Below, piece by piece: positions 37,201-52,200 of a stretch of DNA of 64,000 bases; position 1 is the stretch's first letter, and every line of letters begins with the position of its first letter. The stretch spans positions 9,970,001 to 10,034,000 of the forward strand of contig NC_064225.1 of assembly GCF_023101765.2 (NCBI RefSeq). Reading direction: 5' to 3'. Source of the DNA: Spodoptera frugiperda (Eukaryota > Arthropoda > Insecta > Lepidoptera > Noctuidae). The notes below the pieces were generated by a model. The model made no database searches. It saw nothing but the letters and a program-made list of their open reading frames with translations, and was not told where the DNA came from. The translations under genes and the position numbers were made by a program.

Positions 37201-40200
37201 ACTTCCGCGCGGTTTTATTCACTCTGCTCGACTCCTATTGATCATAGCGTGACCTTTTATAGCTTATAACATTCTTCAATAAATGGGCAATCCAATATAA
37301 AAAGAATTATTCAAATCCGTAAAGTGGTTTAGACGTAAAGAAGAGACAGACGTTAATTCGTATTTATATACATATAATTTCCAACCCACCACTTGGCTGC
37401 TATTGGTTATAGCGTGATGTTTTATAGCCTTCCTCGATAAATGCACTATCCAACATAACAACAACTGTTCAAATCAGACCAGTAGTTCTAGAGATTAGCA
37501 CATTCAAACAAACCTGTCAGCTTCATATATAAGTACGTAAGTATAGAAAAGTAGTGTGCTTTGCCTCTAATCGCGTAGGTTCCTTCAATAAAAAATAACC
37601 TTTTGATCTTTAAAACAAGAAAGATACTAATAACAATCCTGACTAATTTCCCCACACAACTATATTATAAGCATCTACAAAATCAAACGCAATTATAGAT
37701 TCCTATCACACAACTTTCAACCTTCCATCTACACATAAATAAGGTTGCATATCTCTTCATCTCAGTTTCCGTATAGGTGACATTAAATTTGTGTATAAAT
37801 AGCTATTTATAACATTTGCAAAGAATGGTAAACATGTGATGTGAAGTAAACAATGTGTTTTCCTGCGGTGCCCAGTCGAGCGTGGAATATAGGACGCTGT
37901 GTTGCACGATCATTTTATTGTGTGTATATAAGCAATATTGAGTTTACCATTGTAATAAATAGTACATAAATAAGAAGGTCTTAGAACAGTTTATGTAACT
38001 TTATTATAATTGTGTCAGGCTTTTTGTTTACTGAAGTTTGGTTCGAACAATATTTTGCTTCAATTGTTTTGAGTCCCTCATTGCAGGGGCAAGAACGATT
38101 TTCCAGTCAGTTAACTTATTATTCGGAATTAGCAGTTATCAGAAATAGCACGGAGTTTTTAATATATGGGCATATATTAAAAACTCCGTAGGGCCTGGTA
38201 TTTTGATAATTCGCTCTCTCCCTTTTTATAAAGGGGAAAATCAACTGTTTTCTCCCGCCTAGGGCGAGGCGAGAAGGAGTGTCAGACTCTTACTGACTAA
38301 CAACCACCCCGTTCCTAATCCAACCTTGCGGCATCGTTACCACTTATGTAGCTGTAAATCACAATAAGTTACCTCGGCTACCACGGTTCGAAACAGAAGT
38401 AGGAACAGGGTGGTTTTTATTTAGTAAAAGTTTGAGGCCTCGTGACTTCTTTATAATATCCAAGACATAAACACATTTGATGATAATCTTCCCTATGTGG
38501 AGCTAGAGGGCGCTCTATCCTATGTTTGCTACATAACAATTTGCTACAAATGTTCAAAAATTTGTCATCAAAACCCGCTTCCTCCCACTCACACAGCTAC
38601 ACTAGACGAAACTTTCAACACAAGGTAAAAACACATAAAAACTCCTTACAAGCGCGATTCCAAGATGGCGGCCGCTGCAGCTATTATTTACCTTACAAAG
38701 TTCGCCAGATAACAGATAACGACGGTTTTATTACAACCGACTCGTCAAGGCGACGGAGATACTCTAATGTTGATTTCTGTTGGCTATTTACAATGTAAAT
38801 TATATTTTTTTTGTCATATCTTTATGATTTTTTCCTGACGCATACGACTAATGTACTCTTAACAAACTTGCTACTTCTACTGTGCAGTTGCATGCGTTCT
38901 GCTCGGCTCCTACTTGTTGTAGCGTGATGTTTTATATCCTATTGCCTTCCTCGATAAATGCATAATTCAACACAATAAGAATTATTCAATTCGGACCAAT
39001 AGTTCCAGAGATTAGGGCATTCAAACAAACTCTTCCGCAAATTCATAAAAAGTAATTTATAATATTTTCTAATGATTAACTAAACTATTCCTTAGTAATG
39101 ATTTTCTATAAAAAATAATTAGGTACTTAGAACTGGTAACCATTAAATGACTCTGAGAACGGCGGTTAGTTTTTAAAATATTGCCATTATTTACTCGTAT
39201 ACTTAGCATTTTATAGAAAAAAAACCATTATCAGTATTAAATATTTACATAAGTTTTATAAATACAAAATAATTAATGTATGCACGTTGGAGACTATATC
39301 AAATATCACTGTTTGATTATTTATATAGTTTTTGACCTCTGACATATTATGTATAATATTTTATGTACATATAGTCGAATCGATTCCAAATTCTTATTTA
39401 ATACCGGTTCGTTATGTAACCAATTAGCAATATTTTGCGACTGATATGCGTTTTTATTAAAGTTGTACCTAAATATCTAATACCCTCTAGGGGACATAGG
39501 ATCCGGAGCTGCGGACTGCCTAGTGAGTTACCGGGGCTCCAGCTCGAAAAGCAGGAGTAGGAACGGGGTGTTTTTTAGCCAGTAAGAGTTTGACACTCCC
39601 TCTCGCCTCGACCAAGGAAGACATATCTTTTCCCGCCTTGGATTGAATTGATAATATCCCTCAAAAAAATTACCTTTTTACAGTATTTGAATTAAGATTG
39701 GAAATTAATTTCGACTATTAGTCGGCTCTTCTAATATCCATTAGAAGAGCAGCGGTGGTGAAACATGTATTTAAACGGTTACATTTAGCTTGATCTGTTT
39801 GTTTATGTCAAGTTTAGTAATTGAAATTATAATTATAGTACCTCTTTCCTGACGTCCTATCTATCTCATATATCGCACACAATTCTTAATATTGATGACC
39901 ATCCAATATAAGCCCATTTAACATAAAAATACTTTTTTTATGGTAGTCGAGCAAACGCCAGACCTGAAGGTAAGCAATCGCCGTCGTCGCCCATGGACAC
40001 CCGAAACACCAGAGTCGTTACAAGAGCGTTGCTGGCCTTTTGGGGGTTAAGAATTTAAGAGTTATTGGGGAATCGGGCATTGAGAAGATTAGAAAGGGGG
40101 TAGTTGGGTCTCCGATGACCTCACTCATACAACGAAACAACGCATGCATTGTTTCACGTAGGTGTACTGTGAGGCCGTGGTATCACTCCGGTCGAGACGG

Positions 40201-43200
40201 CCCATTCGTGCCGAAGCATGACTCTCTCACACTTAGATATATTTTTATTTATGTATTACTTTTTACTCTGCACACAAAAGCAATATTCTTGCACAACATT
40301 GCAGTTTGGTTCTTAACGATTGCACTTGATAACTTTATAGTAAACAGCTGATGTAGGTACGGTAACATTGTTTTTCTCTCACTGACCGTTGACCCACGTG
40401 TAGGCGACACGTGTGTTCTTAGACTATGCAACTACTTCGCACTTATGATATAAGTTTATAGTGTAAATCTCCTATGTTTTATAACCAAAGTGTAGGATAA
40501 TCAAAATGTCTTAATTATTATTATGTATAAAGAATACAAAAACACAAAAACCAGTCTTCAGTTAATGCGAAATAAGTCTCAAACTTCATAATATATATGT
40601 GTTATGAGTCTGACCTTGTCTATATATTCTATCTCGCTCACTCACACGGAATCATGCCCCCGGAGATTTTCGAAGCGTTTTCCTAAGTGCCTCTCTCGAA
40701 CAAATTTAAACTCTAATAAATTGCGTATAAAATTTATTATCGATTGCCCGTTACATTTTTCAGTGTTTATCTTTTGTTGCCGTTCGAGAATGACGTATGT
40801 GGCGTTTGGTATTGGAGAGAATATAGACTTTATTCCGTAGAGAATATGATAGAGTTTTATTTGTAGAGTTTAGTTGAGTTACGTTATTTTTTAGTGGGTG
40901 TATACTAAATGTATTATCTGGCATTTTAGCAGTGTCATATTGAAAACAGTGTTAGTATTTAGTACGATTTCGGAGACGAAGTATCGCGCGGTCACTTTGT
41001 AACAAACTAAAAAACTACAAACTAAAATAAAAAGTAATTAACTAATACCAGACATATTTAGTGCTGTGAAGTGAAATATTAATTAAATTCAAATGTTAAT
41101 GAGTGATATATAAAAGTGGTTTATTTATATACTGTATAGTGTTGTATATATATACATGTATTGTATATAACAGGTAAACTTTAGAGTAAAACTAGAGGAT
41201 TCTGTGCTCGCTTTTAATCAAAATAGGTTTATATATATACTGATAAATACTAAATTATTATATGATCTCAATTTATTCATAAATTATTATTGAAACCCTC
41301 TTCAAAGTAGTAAATATGTTATTCCAGACAATGATCTATCTTTATACCAAATAGCATCCAGATTCGTTCAGTAGTTTTTGCGTATAAGAGTAACAAACAT
41401 ACAAACAGAATAATTAAAGTAGGATATGAAAAAAACTGCAGTATACATTTGCCAAAAAGTCGCCGTTATCCATCCTACTTTGAAACTCATATCAAATAAG
41501 ATAAAAAATCGTGTCTTGATAAAATAACATTGTGTGAATAATTTAACTTGTACACTTTAAAACTTGCCAAGCAAGTTTCAACTTAAAAAACGTTGGCATA
41601 AAAAAGTTGCTTCTTCTAAAAGGTTAGCTTTATGTCTATGTATGTATACATAGTTATAGTTAGGTAATAATAGTTTGTCTGTCTTGTAAGGCAAGTGATC
41701 TATTCCCAAATTGAAAATAAAATATTGAGGCAATTTTTAAATTATTCTCAGTAACGTAGAGTCTAAAATCATACGTGGTGTATGGTTATAGGTTTTTTTT
41801 AATAATATAAATTTATTTGATTTCCACGTCTGCGCCCTAGTTATGCTTATAGGTTCGCACCTATAACTTATTTAGGTAAGGAAGTAAGGGTTTAGTAAGG
41901 AGGCGGCTCTTATTTGGTAACACATGTCTGGTGATAAGTAATAGTTGGCCATAATTTCTATACTTGGCGGGCGGGTTGGAGATTGCGGTTTAAAGGTTTC
42001 CACCAATCATATTCATTGGTAAACATAGCTCTGGACTGGTGGAAACGGACTCAGCTAAGCTATGTTTTATATATGGAAAGATGCATACTATGGATGGTTT
42101 CCCTACTATCGATACATTGCATACTCGAGCTGCGCATCTTCCTCGCACATCTACATAGCTTAGTATCAGTGGAAACAGTCACATAGTTTCACAGATCTTC
42201 ATGGTATGGCTACATAGCACATCTTTTGGTGGAAAAGCACGCTAAAGATTTAGGTTTATCATAAAGCGCTGCTGCCCAGTCTCTGTCAAATGTGTAATTT
42301 ATCTTCCAATACCCACGGAAACAGTAAGGGTGGTCATACATAAAAATAAATAGAATAGTTCCACTAACTTCTGAAATAAGACCATAATCCAACTCTGTCT
42401 CAAATTTCATCCCTTTCCCTTCAGCCGTTTTGACGTGGTTGAGTAACAAACTCACAAACTTTCGCATTTATAATATTAGTAAGATCATGAACACGGTTTT
42501 AGTATCTACCTATTCAATGCAAACGAAACAAAAAATCTTTCCTCTTTATTTTATTATTGAATATATATTATGTTAGCTATTAATAGTACCACAATAGGAT
42601 ACGATATGATATATAATGTATTAGCATACCGACGCAAATATTACGAGAAACAAATATTTAAAGCTTACAGATGGTAGAATCAATATAACATCGATTTGTT
42701 CTGATTTAAACTCGACCACTTAGGATATAAGGACCATTTTTAGTTGTAGACGTTTGTGGAACTAGTTGTTGTCGTATAGAGAAAAGAGGTTTTAATGGAT
42801 TTGATGAATCTTGTGATGAAATGTGTAATTTATTAATGGTTGAACTTCCTAGTAGAAGATTGAAACCTATTGACAAACATTCCCGAATTTGGTCACGAAT
42901 GGGCTAATGTAACATGAATGATACCACGGCCTCACAGGTAAAGTCAAAGTCAAATCATTTATTCCAATTAAACCATACACTTAGGTACTTTTGAAACGTC
43001 AACAAAGAAAGAAATAAACAATAGTCTGTCAGTCTATCCGTCAGTGAAGCTAGGTGCTCGTTCCAAAATGTAGCTTCGAATGGAGAAGAACGAGCAAGAA
43101 ACTCCATTCCTTCGCATTGTATGCAGCCATATAAGTGAATCAAGTACAAAGAGGAGATGCCTTAATGTGATTGTGCTTTGTCACAAAACTCCTGCTCAAT

Positions 43201-46200
43201 GATATTATTAGTAAAAAGGTGTAGATAGGTTGTAAGCGTTCAGAAAGTGGTACATTAAAATGTAAACAATTGGCAACGTTTTTGTAGTATGCGATGGAAA
43301 ATAAAAAGAGGCATGATTTGTGACTATTATATTAATATTTATATGGGACTAGCAAACTCGAGCAAACTCCATTTCTCTTGAAATTTTCTAGACCTTTTCA
43401 ACGAATGCAAGACCGGTTCATGCGTTTTGGAGTTATAGCGCCAGGAAGGAAAACCCGACTTATTTTGATATTATAGATAGGATAGGAGAGATTACTATCT
43501 CATAAAAATAGTTTCCTTTACCGAGGAGTAGGTAATCAGACATTATTTCGATAAACTAAAAACCCGGCTTGATTGGAAAACCTCATTAAAAACCTTCGAC
43601 GCAAATTTTTTTGCTCTCGTATATTGTTCACACACAAAAAAGGATGACTATTTTAAAGTTTTTTGCTCAATCAATTCAGACATCTGCAAGACATTAGATT
43701 TTGCTTTGTCATTGCTTAGATGAAACAGAGTGGTCATATGACCATTTATAAAAGTTATCTTAAAAATATGTTAAATTTTTTTGAATACTAGCTTCTGCCA
43801 GCGGCTTCACCCGCGTTTGCGTGGGATAAAAAGTATCCTGTCATCCAAGTTAGGTTATACTCTATCTGTATACTAAATATCAACAAAATCCGTTCAGTAA
43901 GTCAAGAAGACTTTTCCACCAGAGGTATGCTATGCTACGTTGCTGTTGGTGCGTTTGGCATCCACCAATCATATTCATTGGTATAGCGTAGAACTGGTAG
44001 AAACGGATTCAACTAAGATATGTTTTTTATATGGAAAGATGCGTGCTAAGATGTTCGATTACATTCTATGGTGGAATTGTACCCTAGCCGACTTTTTAGT
44101 TAGCTACATAATTTTACAAAACTGTTTTTTTAACGTTGATAAGTCTGCGTTTGGCCACCAACCCGTTTACTGCCAGGACGGCGAAGCGAAGATGTGGCCA
44201 AAGATGGAGCACACAGACTTAGAAAGTACCTATTCACTCTGACCTTGAAAAGACCCGGGTTGTATTTCTCTTCCATTCCAACTCAACTGCACAACTTGAT
44301 TCCTCCTAGTCCTTTCCATCATCGAACCACAAGACAATCGGCGAGGCGTCACCGTTTCATGGTGGTTATCCCACCCACTGGCACGAAGCGCTTCGCTTCA
44401 AGCTTCCTTGTGCGAACTGCTAGGGAGTGGAACTCCTTGCCGGAGTCTGTGTTTCCTGATGGGTATAACCTGGGTGTCTTCAAAGCCCGAGTGAATAGGT
44501 TGCTTATGGGCAGACGTGCTCCATCGTAGACCGCATCATCACTTACCATCAGGCGAGATAGCCCATATAACATAAAAAAAAATCCCTGGCTGCACGGATT
44601 AGGAACGTGAACGTGAACGCTTAGTCTCCCATGTCATGTTTACCTGGACGATCAATAAATTATAATAGCACCCAGTAGAGAACATCTATAATTAGTAGTG
44701 ATTCATTTAGTTTACGTTATAAGCTGGGATTACCTACATCTGCGCCAGTTTACTTTATGATCTGTAGCGTAATTATAATTACTAGTGGTCGCCTAGTGGT
44801 CGAAATTCGACCATATACGATTTAATTTACAATACCACTTAACATACGTTCAAGGATAATTTTTATTTAACTCAAACTCAAACAAACTCTTTTATAAAAC
44901 TCTATTCATATGAGACGTCAGAATATCATCGCAATGTCTATTGATTTTGACGTTTTGTCAAATACGATCAGATACTATGCATGTGTGTGTAATGTTTTAT
45001 TTATTGATTTAATGTACTTTATAAGCATTATTTTTGAAAAATATTAGCGTTCTTCACTTCTCCTACACATAAACTATAAGTGTACCAAATTTTATGCTCC
45101 TACGTCCGCGCAATTTTCGTAAAAAGCGGTCCAAAGTTTTTGCATCACGTATTAATATATAGATAATATAATGCCTAATAATAATAACTACTGTGATGAT
45201 TCTGTCGGATATTAAAACTGGTTGGCTATGCTGGATGTCTTCAAGTCTTGAGTGAATAGGTTGCTTGTGGGCAGACGTGCTGTGTGTAGGCCGCATCATC
45301 GCTTACCATCAGGTGACATTGTCGCCAAATGCCTACCCGTTACGTTTAAAAAAATCTATTTCATGTAATCTTATAATCAAGGCGAGTGATGGCAATGGCG
45401 ATTGATTTGATGAGAGGTGTCGGCTTCGATTTCCGAGACGGGCAAAGTTCTGTTATGCTGTTTTTCGGTTTTTCGAAAAATTCTCAGTAGTACCACAGCG
45501 TCGGGAATTGTGGCCAGTATAATATGGTAATAGCCTCAACCCCTATTACATGGGACTTATAAGACAAGTGGTAAAAATAGGGTGTACCTACATTGTACCG
45601 TGGCATTACGTGCCGAAAGGTGCACCTTTGGCTACCCGTTCGGGGATAAAAGGTGAAGATACGACGATTAATAAGAGGTGAACGTATTGCCTGGCATAAA
45701 TCCAAACTCAGTGTTATTACTAGGAATTGTTCAAAAGATTGGAAAAACTATACTTTGCCATACCATAATTGGATACAGTTATTATATTATATTTTTTTCG
45801 AAATAGCAAAATCATCCAATGACTTCTCCCGCCTTGGGCTAGGAGAGAGGGAGTGTCAGACTCTTACTGACTAAAAACCACCCCGTTCCTACTCCTGCTT
45901 TTCGAGCTGGAGCCCCGGTAACCCGCTAGGTAGTCCGCAGCTCTGGATCAGGCATCAGCCCTAATAAACCCCATGTGTTGTGGTCTGATGGCTCTTTGAG
46001 GCACGCGCGGATCACGAAACCTACATTGTCCGCAGCTCCTAATCACAAAATGTAGTTACTGTAACTTTCATTACTGCTTACCTCTTTGAGTTATTGTATG
46101 CGTGATACTATGCACAAGTGGTTCACATTTCTTGCACTGATACTATCTATCAGGGATTGATCGTAACGATATTATTATCGCCGGTATCGATTACATGATA

Positions 46201-49200
46201 TATCGATTTACAATGTAGTGTACAGTGAACACTATCATTCAATAAAATAATGCATTTTTTAGATAACTGTTATATATATATCTGAGTGGGGTAATAACTC
46301 ACTACGTTGTGCTAATAATAGATAGATTTTTTATTAATTTCAAACAACAAACTTACAAGAGTTGTTGGGTTTGATTTTATAGGGTGAATAAAGGTTTTTT
46401 TAAGTGTGGGAGAGCCATGCTTCGGCACGAATGGGCCGGCTCGACCGGAATGATACCATGGCCTCACAGATAACTGACCTAAAACAATCCTTGCGTTGTG
46501 TTTCGTTGGGTGAGTGAGATTACCGGAGGCCCAATTACCTCCTTTCCCAATCCCCAACAACTCTTAAATTTCTAACCCCCAAAAAGCCGGTAACGCACTT
46601 GTTACGCCTCTGGTGTTTCGAGTGTCCATGGACGGCAGCGATTGCTCACCATCAAGTGATCCGTCACTCACAATAAAAAAAAGTTTTGTTTAAATTTATT
46701 TTTAAACTAATTCAACACCTTCCTTGCATTTTCGACTCTTACATTGTATATTTTAGGTGCTTTTGCTCCAAAAGCGATGGCATAATTTGACAGTATATTT
46801 CTTAATGATCCGCAAAGCATTTGTGATATCTTTATCGCAGCAGGTGTACTTAAATTACGATGACTACTTACCATCAAGCGGGCTGTAATACTTGATGCTA
46901 TCAAGTATCAAACAAACTTTTACATCGTCGTCCAATTTCTCACGCCTGCTTTATCGAAACTGGTTTAACAGTTTATGAGATAACACTTACAAACAAACTG
47001 ATAAATTATGAAACCTGCATATAATATAGTTGCACGGCTGGGCAAACTGCTGCCACGCAAAGTGTAGCGGATTAGAGTCCTGCACGGAGCAACTCTTTGT
47101 GTGATCCACAAATTGTTGTTTCCGATCTGGGTGTCATGTGTATGTGAACTTATATGTTATTAAACGCACCCAGGAGAAAATCCTAGTGTAGGGCAACGTT
47201 TAAAACAAAATACAGTTGAAACAAAACATACTCATACTTCCCAAAAATACATTCATAAGTTCTATAAATTCTTCAATATGTTTATTTCAATCAACTAACC
47301 CATTCAGTGAAATAAATGACTTCCAATATTTCCAATAAATTCTCCAAATTCACACCATTTCTCATAATCTCGCAGTTTTGTTTATAAACATTATACCTGG
47401 ATGAAAAACATCTCTTTTAAATCATGAGATCTCCGTCTATTTCTGTCGGTGACGGTAAAAGCAAGCATCTCGGTGTACATATACTTACTTTTATTCTTAT
47501 GTTATTATTGAATATCTAGTCTGACTTGTTTCGGTGTTGGGAAAACCTAGGTATGTTATATTTAATTTGGATTACTGGTTTGGTTTGGTAGTTACTGCTG
47601 GAGCGAGTCTTTTTTTGAGGAGGGAATATCATCCTATGACTTCTCCCGCCTTGGACGAGGCGAGTGTGTCAGACTCTTACTGACTAAAAAACACCCCGTT
47701 CTTACTCCTGCTTTTCGACTCAGAGCCGCGGTAACCCACTAGGCTGTCCGCAATTCTGGGTCGGCATATTCCCCATCTGTGGTGGTTTGATGGGTATTTG
47801 GTGACTGCACGGGTCTGGTTTGGTCGGACGGCGAGCTAGTCTTGCTTGCCGTCAGCAGACTTACGGTGGCCGGAGATCGTCTCGTGATTCCCAACGCCGA
47901 TCTTATTGTAAAATGTTCCATACTAGAACTTCAATGTTTTGATGAAAACTATTCTTTAGATACCTAATAGTAATTTACAAAACATTATACAGTACCTTCA
48001 TGTAGGTACAAGACCAATGAGACAAAAGTAATATCGATACCGTTAACTCGATTCATTAGCAACTCCACAAGTAAAACAATGCATTCGACTCTCGCCCTTG
48101 AATTTACCATAATGATCTGGGGATTATGTGGGCTTTACCCCACTATTTGCTCTCGCTTATCACCGAGTGTGAACCGTTATCATGCACTATACACGGTGCG
48201 ACTGCGTAGGCGCCGTAATCGCGTCCTCAGTGGTCAGCCTTAGATAGCATGCTCTAATTCAACGCTAATCCGACTTCATACAATTGTTTGCAGTGATAAA
48301 ACTTATTTGTCGTTGTCTGTTTTTTTGGGTGGCTGATAAAATGTATTGTTGTGGCGTAATCTTTCGACCCACGCGTCACGGGGCAATTTAAGTACTTTGT
48401 ATAGTACTTGTACTTTTGAAATGGATCTCTCGATCAGAAAAAGTGGTAAACGCATTTGTATTTTTTTTATAGTATAAGTCGGTAAACGAGCTGACGGATA
48501 ACCTGATCGCAATCGCCGCCGCCCATGGACACTTGAAACACCAGAGGCGTTACAAGTGCGTTACCGGCCTTTTGGGGGTTAGGAATTTAAGGGTTGTTGG
48601 GGAATCGGGGATTGGAAAGATTGGGAAAGGGAGTAATTGGGCCTCCGGTAACCTCACTCACACAACGAAACACAACGCCAACGTTGTTACACGTCGGTTT
48701 TCTGTGAGGCTGTGGTATCACTCCGGTCGAGCCGAAGCATGGCTCTCCCACACAGGTACATTCATACATAACGGGAAATCCAATTTTACTGGTTTGATTA
48801 TTATCAAGAGAATTGATTCAGAATTATTCTAGGTACAATAAATGCTAAGTTCTTAAGAAATGATACTCTAATATAAATAAAGAATTCAAACGAAACAACA
48901 AATTGTATGAGTAACCTCAATCGACCTGAGAATCAATGGAAATCTATCTCACACCTACATACTTTTTATTTTATACTTTTCCCTATTATACTTGGCAGAT
49001 GTGTGCATAGTAAATCATATACATATAAAAGTGTGGGAGAGCCATGCTTCGGCACGAGTGATACCACGGCCTCACAGAAAACCGACGTGAAAACCGATGT
49101 TGTTTCGTTGAGTGAGTGAGGTTACTGGAGGCCCAATTACCCGCCTTCCCAATTCCCGATTCCCCAACAACCCTTCAATTCCTAACCGCCCAAGGGCCGG

Positions 49201-52200
49201 CAATGCACTTGCAACGCTTCTAGGCGTTTCAAGTGTCCATGGGCGGCGGTGATTGCTTACCATCAGGTGATCCATCTGCTTGTTTACCGGCTTATACCAT
49301 AAAACAAGAACATACTAATTATGAATAATAATTAAACATCTCACGTTTATCGAAGTATGCTTGATTAGTTTCAAGTCACATCGGGGCTCTTACAGTTTGG
49401 TTTGAAATTAGCTGAGCTTTATTTATCAGTTTAGTTTATACTAAACATCAATGTTTGTATGTTTGTCTTCTATACCAAAACTATTAATCAGAATTTGATG
49501 ATATTTCAGTAGGATATTCTAGGGATGCTCTTAATCTTTAGGGTTCATGTAGGAATATGGTTGTGTGTGTGTGTGTGTGTAAAAACGAGCATTAGAATCC
49601 TCTAACATTAAATTACCTTATAGGAAAAATCATATATGTGTGTGTGAAAATACAACAATGATAAACAATTTACAATAAAGTGCATTAAATTAACAAGTGA
49701 ATCAAAGTGCGACTTATCTGACTACAAGCAAATTTCAATTTTACTGACTACAAGTTATAGTTGAAATTATGATTAGCACAACGATACTGGTGTAACAAAG
49801 TGATGACTGTGATGACGGAGGTGCGCTCCAGGCGCCCCCTATCGGAACAATATTGCATACCGTCCACGTTCATACGGTCAATATGGAGGCGTACACTGTC
49901 GTTCAAGAAAAAGAAGGTGAGTTTTGGGAATTGTGGGCTTAAAACTGTTACTGTTTATTTTGTTTTTTATTTTATGTTCTTTTTTGTTTGTTGTTTTTTT
50001 CAAAATCGTTAATTTTTTTATGTTTATGACGAAGTAATAGGAGTTTGTAGTACAATAAATTGGAACAATTGTTCCAGTTGGACCTATTTTAAAATTTTAT
50101 CCTTCGAAAATATATAAGGTATTCTAAAATTATCTGCCACGGTTTTAATGGAAGGTAGTGTTGTGTTTGAAGATTACAATAGTGAAGAAATTTCGTACCC
50201 CGGACCAGTTAATTTAATTTGAGAACATAAAGAAGTTAAATAAACATTGACTCTGCATAAAGTGGTTCACAAATATGCATGAGGCGTCAAAGACCGTGAA
50301 AGAGATAACACTTTCGTAATAAACTCATACGTTGATTTTTCCATTAAAAAATTAATCATAATCAATAATTTATATCTACTATTGTAATCTTCAAACACAA
50401 CACTACTTCCCATTAAAGCCGTGGCAGATACTTTTAAATCTCTTTATATGTACAGTCGTGGTGGCCGGGAGGTTTAAGGCGCCCACTTATTATCTATGAA
50501 GATTCGAAATTTAGCAATTCAAAAATTTCTAATCAAAATCACGAAATTTTATGTCGTACTTTACCTTGACATACAAAGTACAGTTTTGGCAATGTACAAG
50601 GTTATAATAATGAAATAGTTAATTTGTTATCCCATAAAATTTATAGCTTACATTAGAAAGATTGGCCTAAATTCGTATACAGAGTGTAGACGGGACGCTT
50701 CCGAAAAACACTGTAATATTTTTTTTTTATCGTTTTAGTTTTCGTGTTATTGATGTAACATCAGCCTTAAGCTGTTCATTACAACTATTGCTAAGCAACG
50801 TCACGCCTTTTATCCCCGAAGGGGTAGGTAGAGGTGCTCATTACGACACGTAATGCCGCTATACAATGTGCACCCACTTTTCATTTATGTTATAAGTCCC
50901 ATGTAATAGGGGTTGAACCTATTGCCATATACTGGACACAATTCCAGACTCCGTGCTACCACTGAGAAATTTTCGAAAAACCGAAAAAAGCCCAGTAATA
51001 CTTTGCCCGACCCGGGAATCGAACCCGAGACCCCTTGTCCGGCAGTCGCACTTGCGACCACTCGACCAACGAGGCAAGTAACTATTGTCTCATAAAATAA
51101 ACATTGAATTACTTATTTTTTCTAAATAAAACTATTTTTTTGCCATCGCCTTATGATATTTGTGCACTTTGGGAGTGTTCCATTTATGTACAACCCGTAC
51201 ATATTATATTTCAGTGTTTTTAAGTGATACATCATCATCATCAACAGACCAAAATCCTACTAATGCTACTAATAAAATAAAAAATATAATGATATATTAT
51301 TAGAACTTATGACGGGATATTTACCATGTTTATTCATTTTGGTGAGTTTCTGATAAACATGGTAAATATCCCGTCATAAGTTCTAATAATAGTGTTAGTG
51401 ACCATGCCAGTTTAAAAGCTTTATAATGATATATACTGACACTTCATTATTTTGAAAATTTGTTACAAAATAGCGCTTATACTTGTCCAAAGTAGCTGAG
51501 CCAATGCATACTGCGTGCTTTTATTTCCACAGTGATGTTAAACACTCCATTAAAAATAAAATAATTATCTCTATACGATATATAAAAATAAATTGCTGTG
51601 TTCGTTAGTCTCGCCAAAACTCAAGAACGGCTGGACCGATTTGGCTAATTTTGGTCTTTAATTGCTGGCGGAAGTCTAGGGAGGGTTTAAAAGGTAATAA
51701 AAATGTTTGATGCGATGCGAATTTTGCCGGGTTAACTAGTAATAAATAAATATTTGCACATATATAATATACGGTTCCTATATGTTACGTACACGACACT
51801 ACACACAATCATCAAATTCAAATCATCATCTTTATATACCTAACCTTGGAATCAATAAACAAGCTAATCATAAACACAGACAAACAAACAGGTGCACAAT
51901 TATAATATATTTCCTCTTGTTTCTTTAATTTTATTTCAAGAAATAAAACATAAATATATTCAATTCATTAGGTATAGTGTTTATTCATTAGTAACCATAT
52001 TTTTATGACTGCGACTGTATAATATACTAGCTAGCTACGCAGTTTCACCCTCTCTGCTCCGCTCCTATTAGTCGTAGCGTGATGTTTTATACCTCATATA
52101 GCCTTCCTCGATAAATGCACTATCCAACACAAAAATAATTATTCTAATCGAACCAGTAGTTCCGGAGATTAGCACGTTCAAACCGAAAAAATAAACAGCT

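Noticed and set aside
38526..38798. 90-codon frame with an AAGATGGCGGC motif
   Set aside because: The motif matches a YY1/Pho-type site and another frame starts MAAAAA, but the frames are short, with no splice or homology support.
49562..49580. Possible CRISPR or satellite array among the repeats
   Set aside because: Only simple microsatellites and dispersed eukaryotic repeats; no regular spacer structure.
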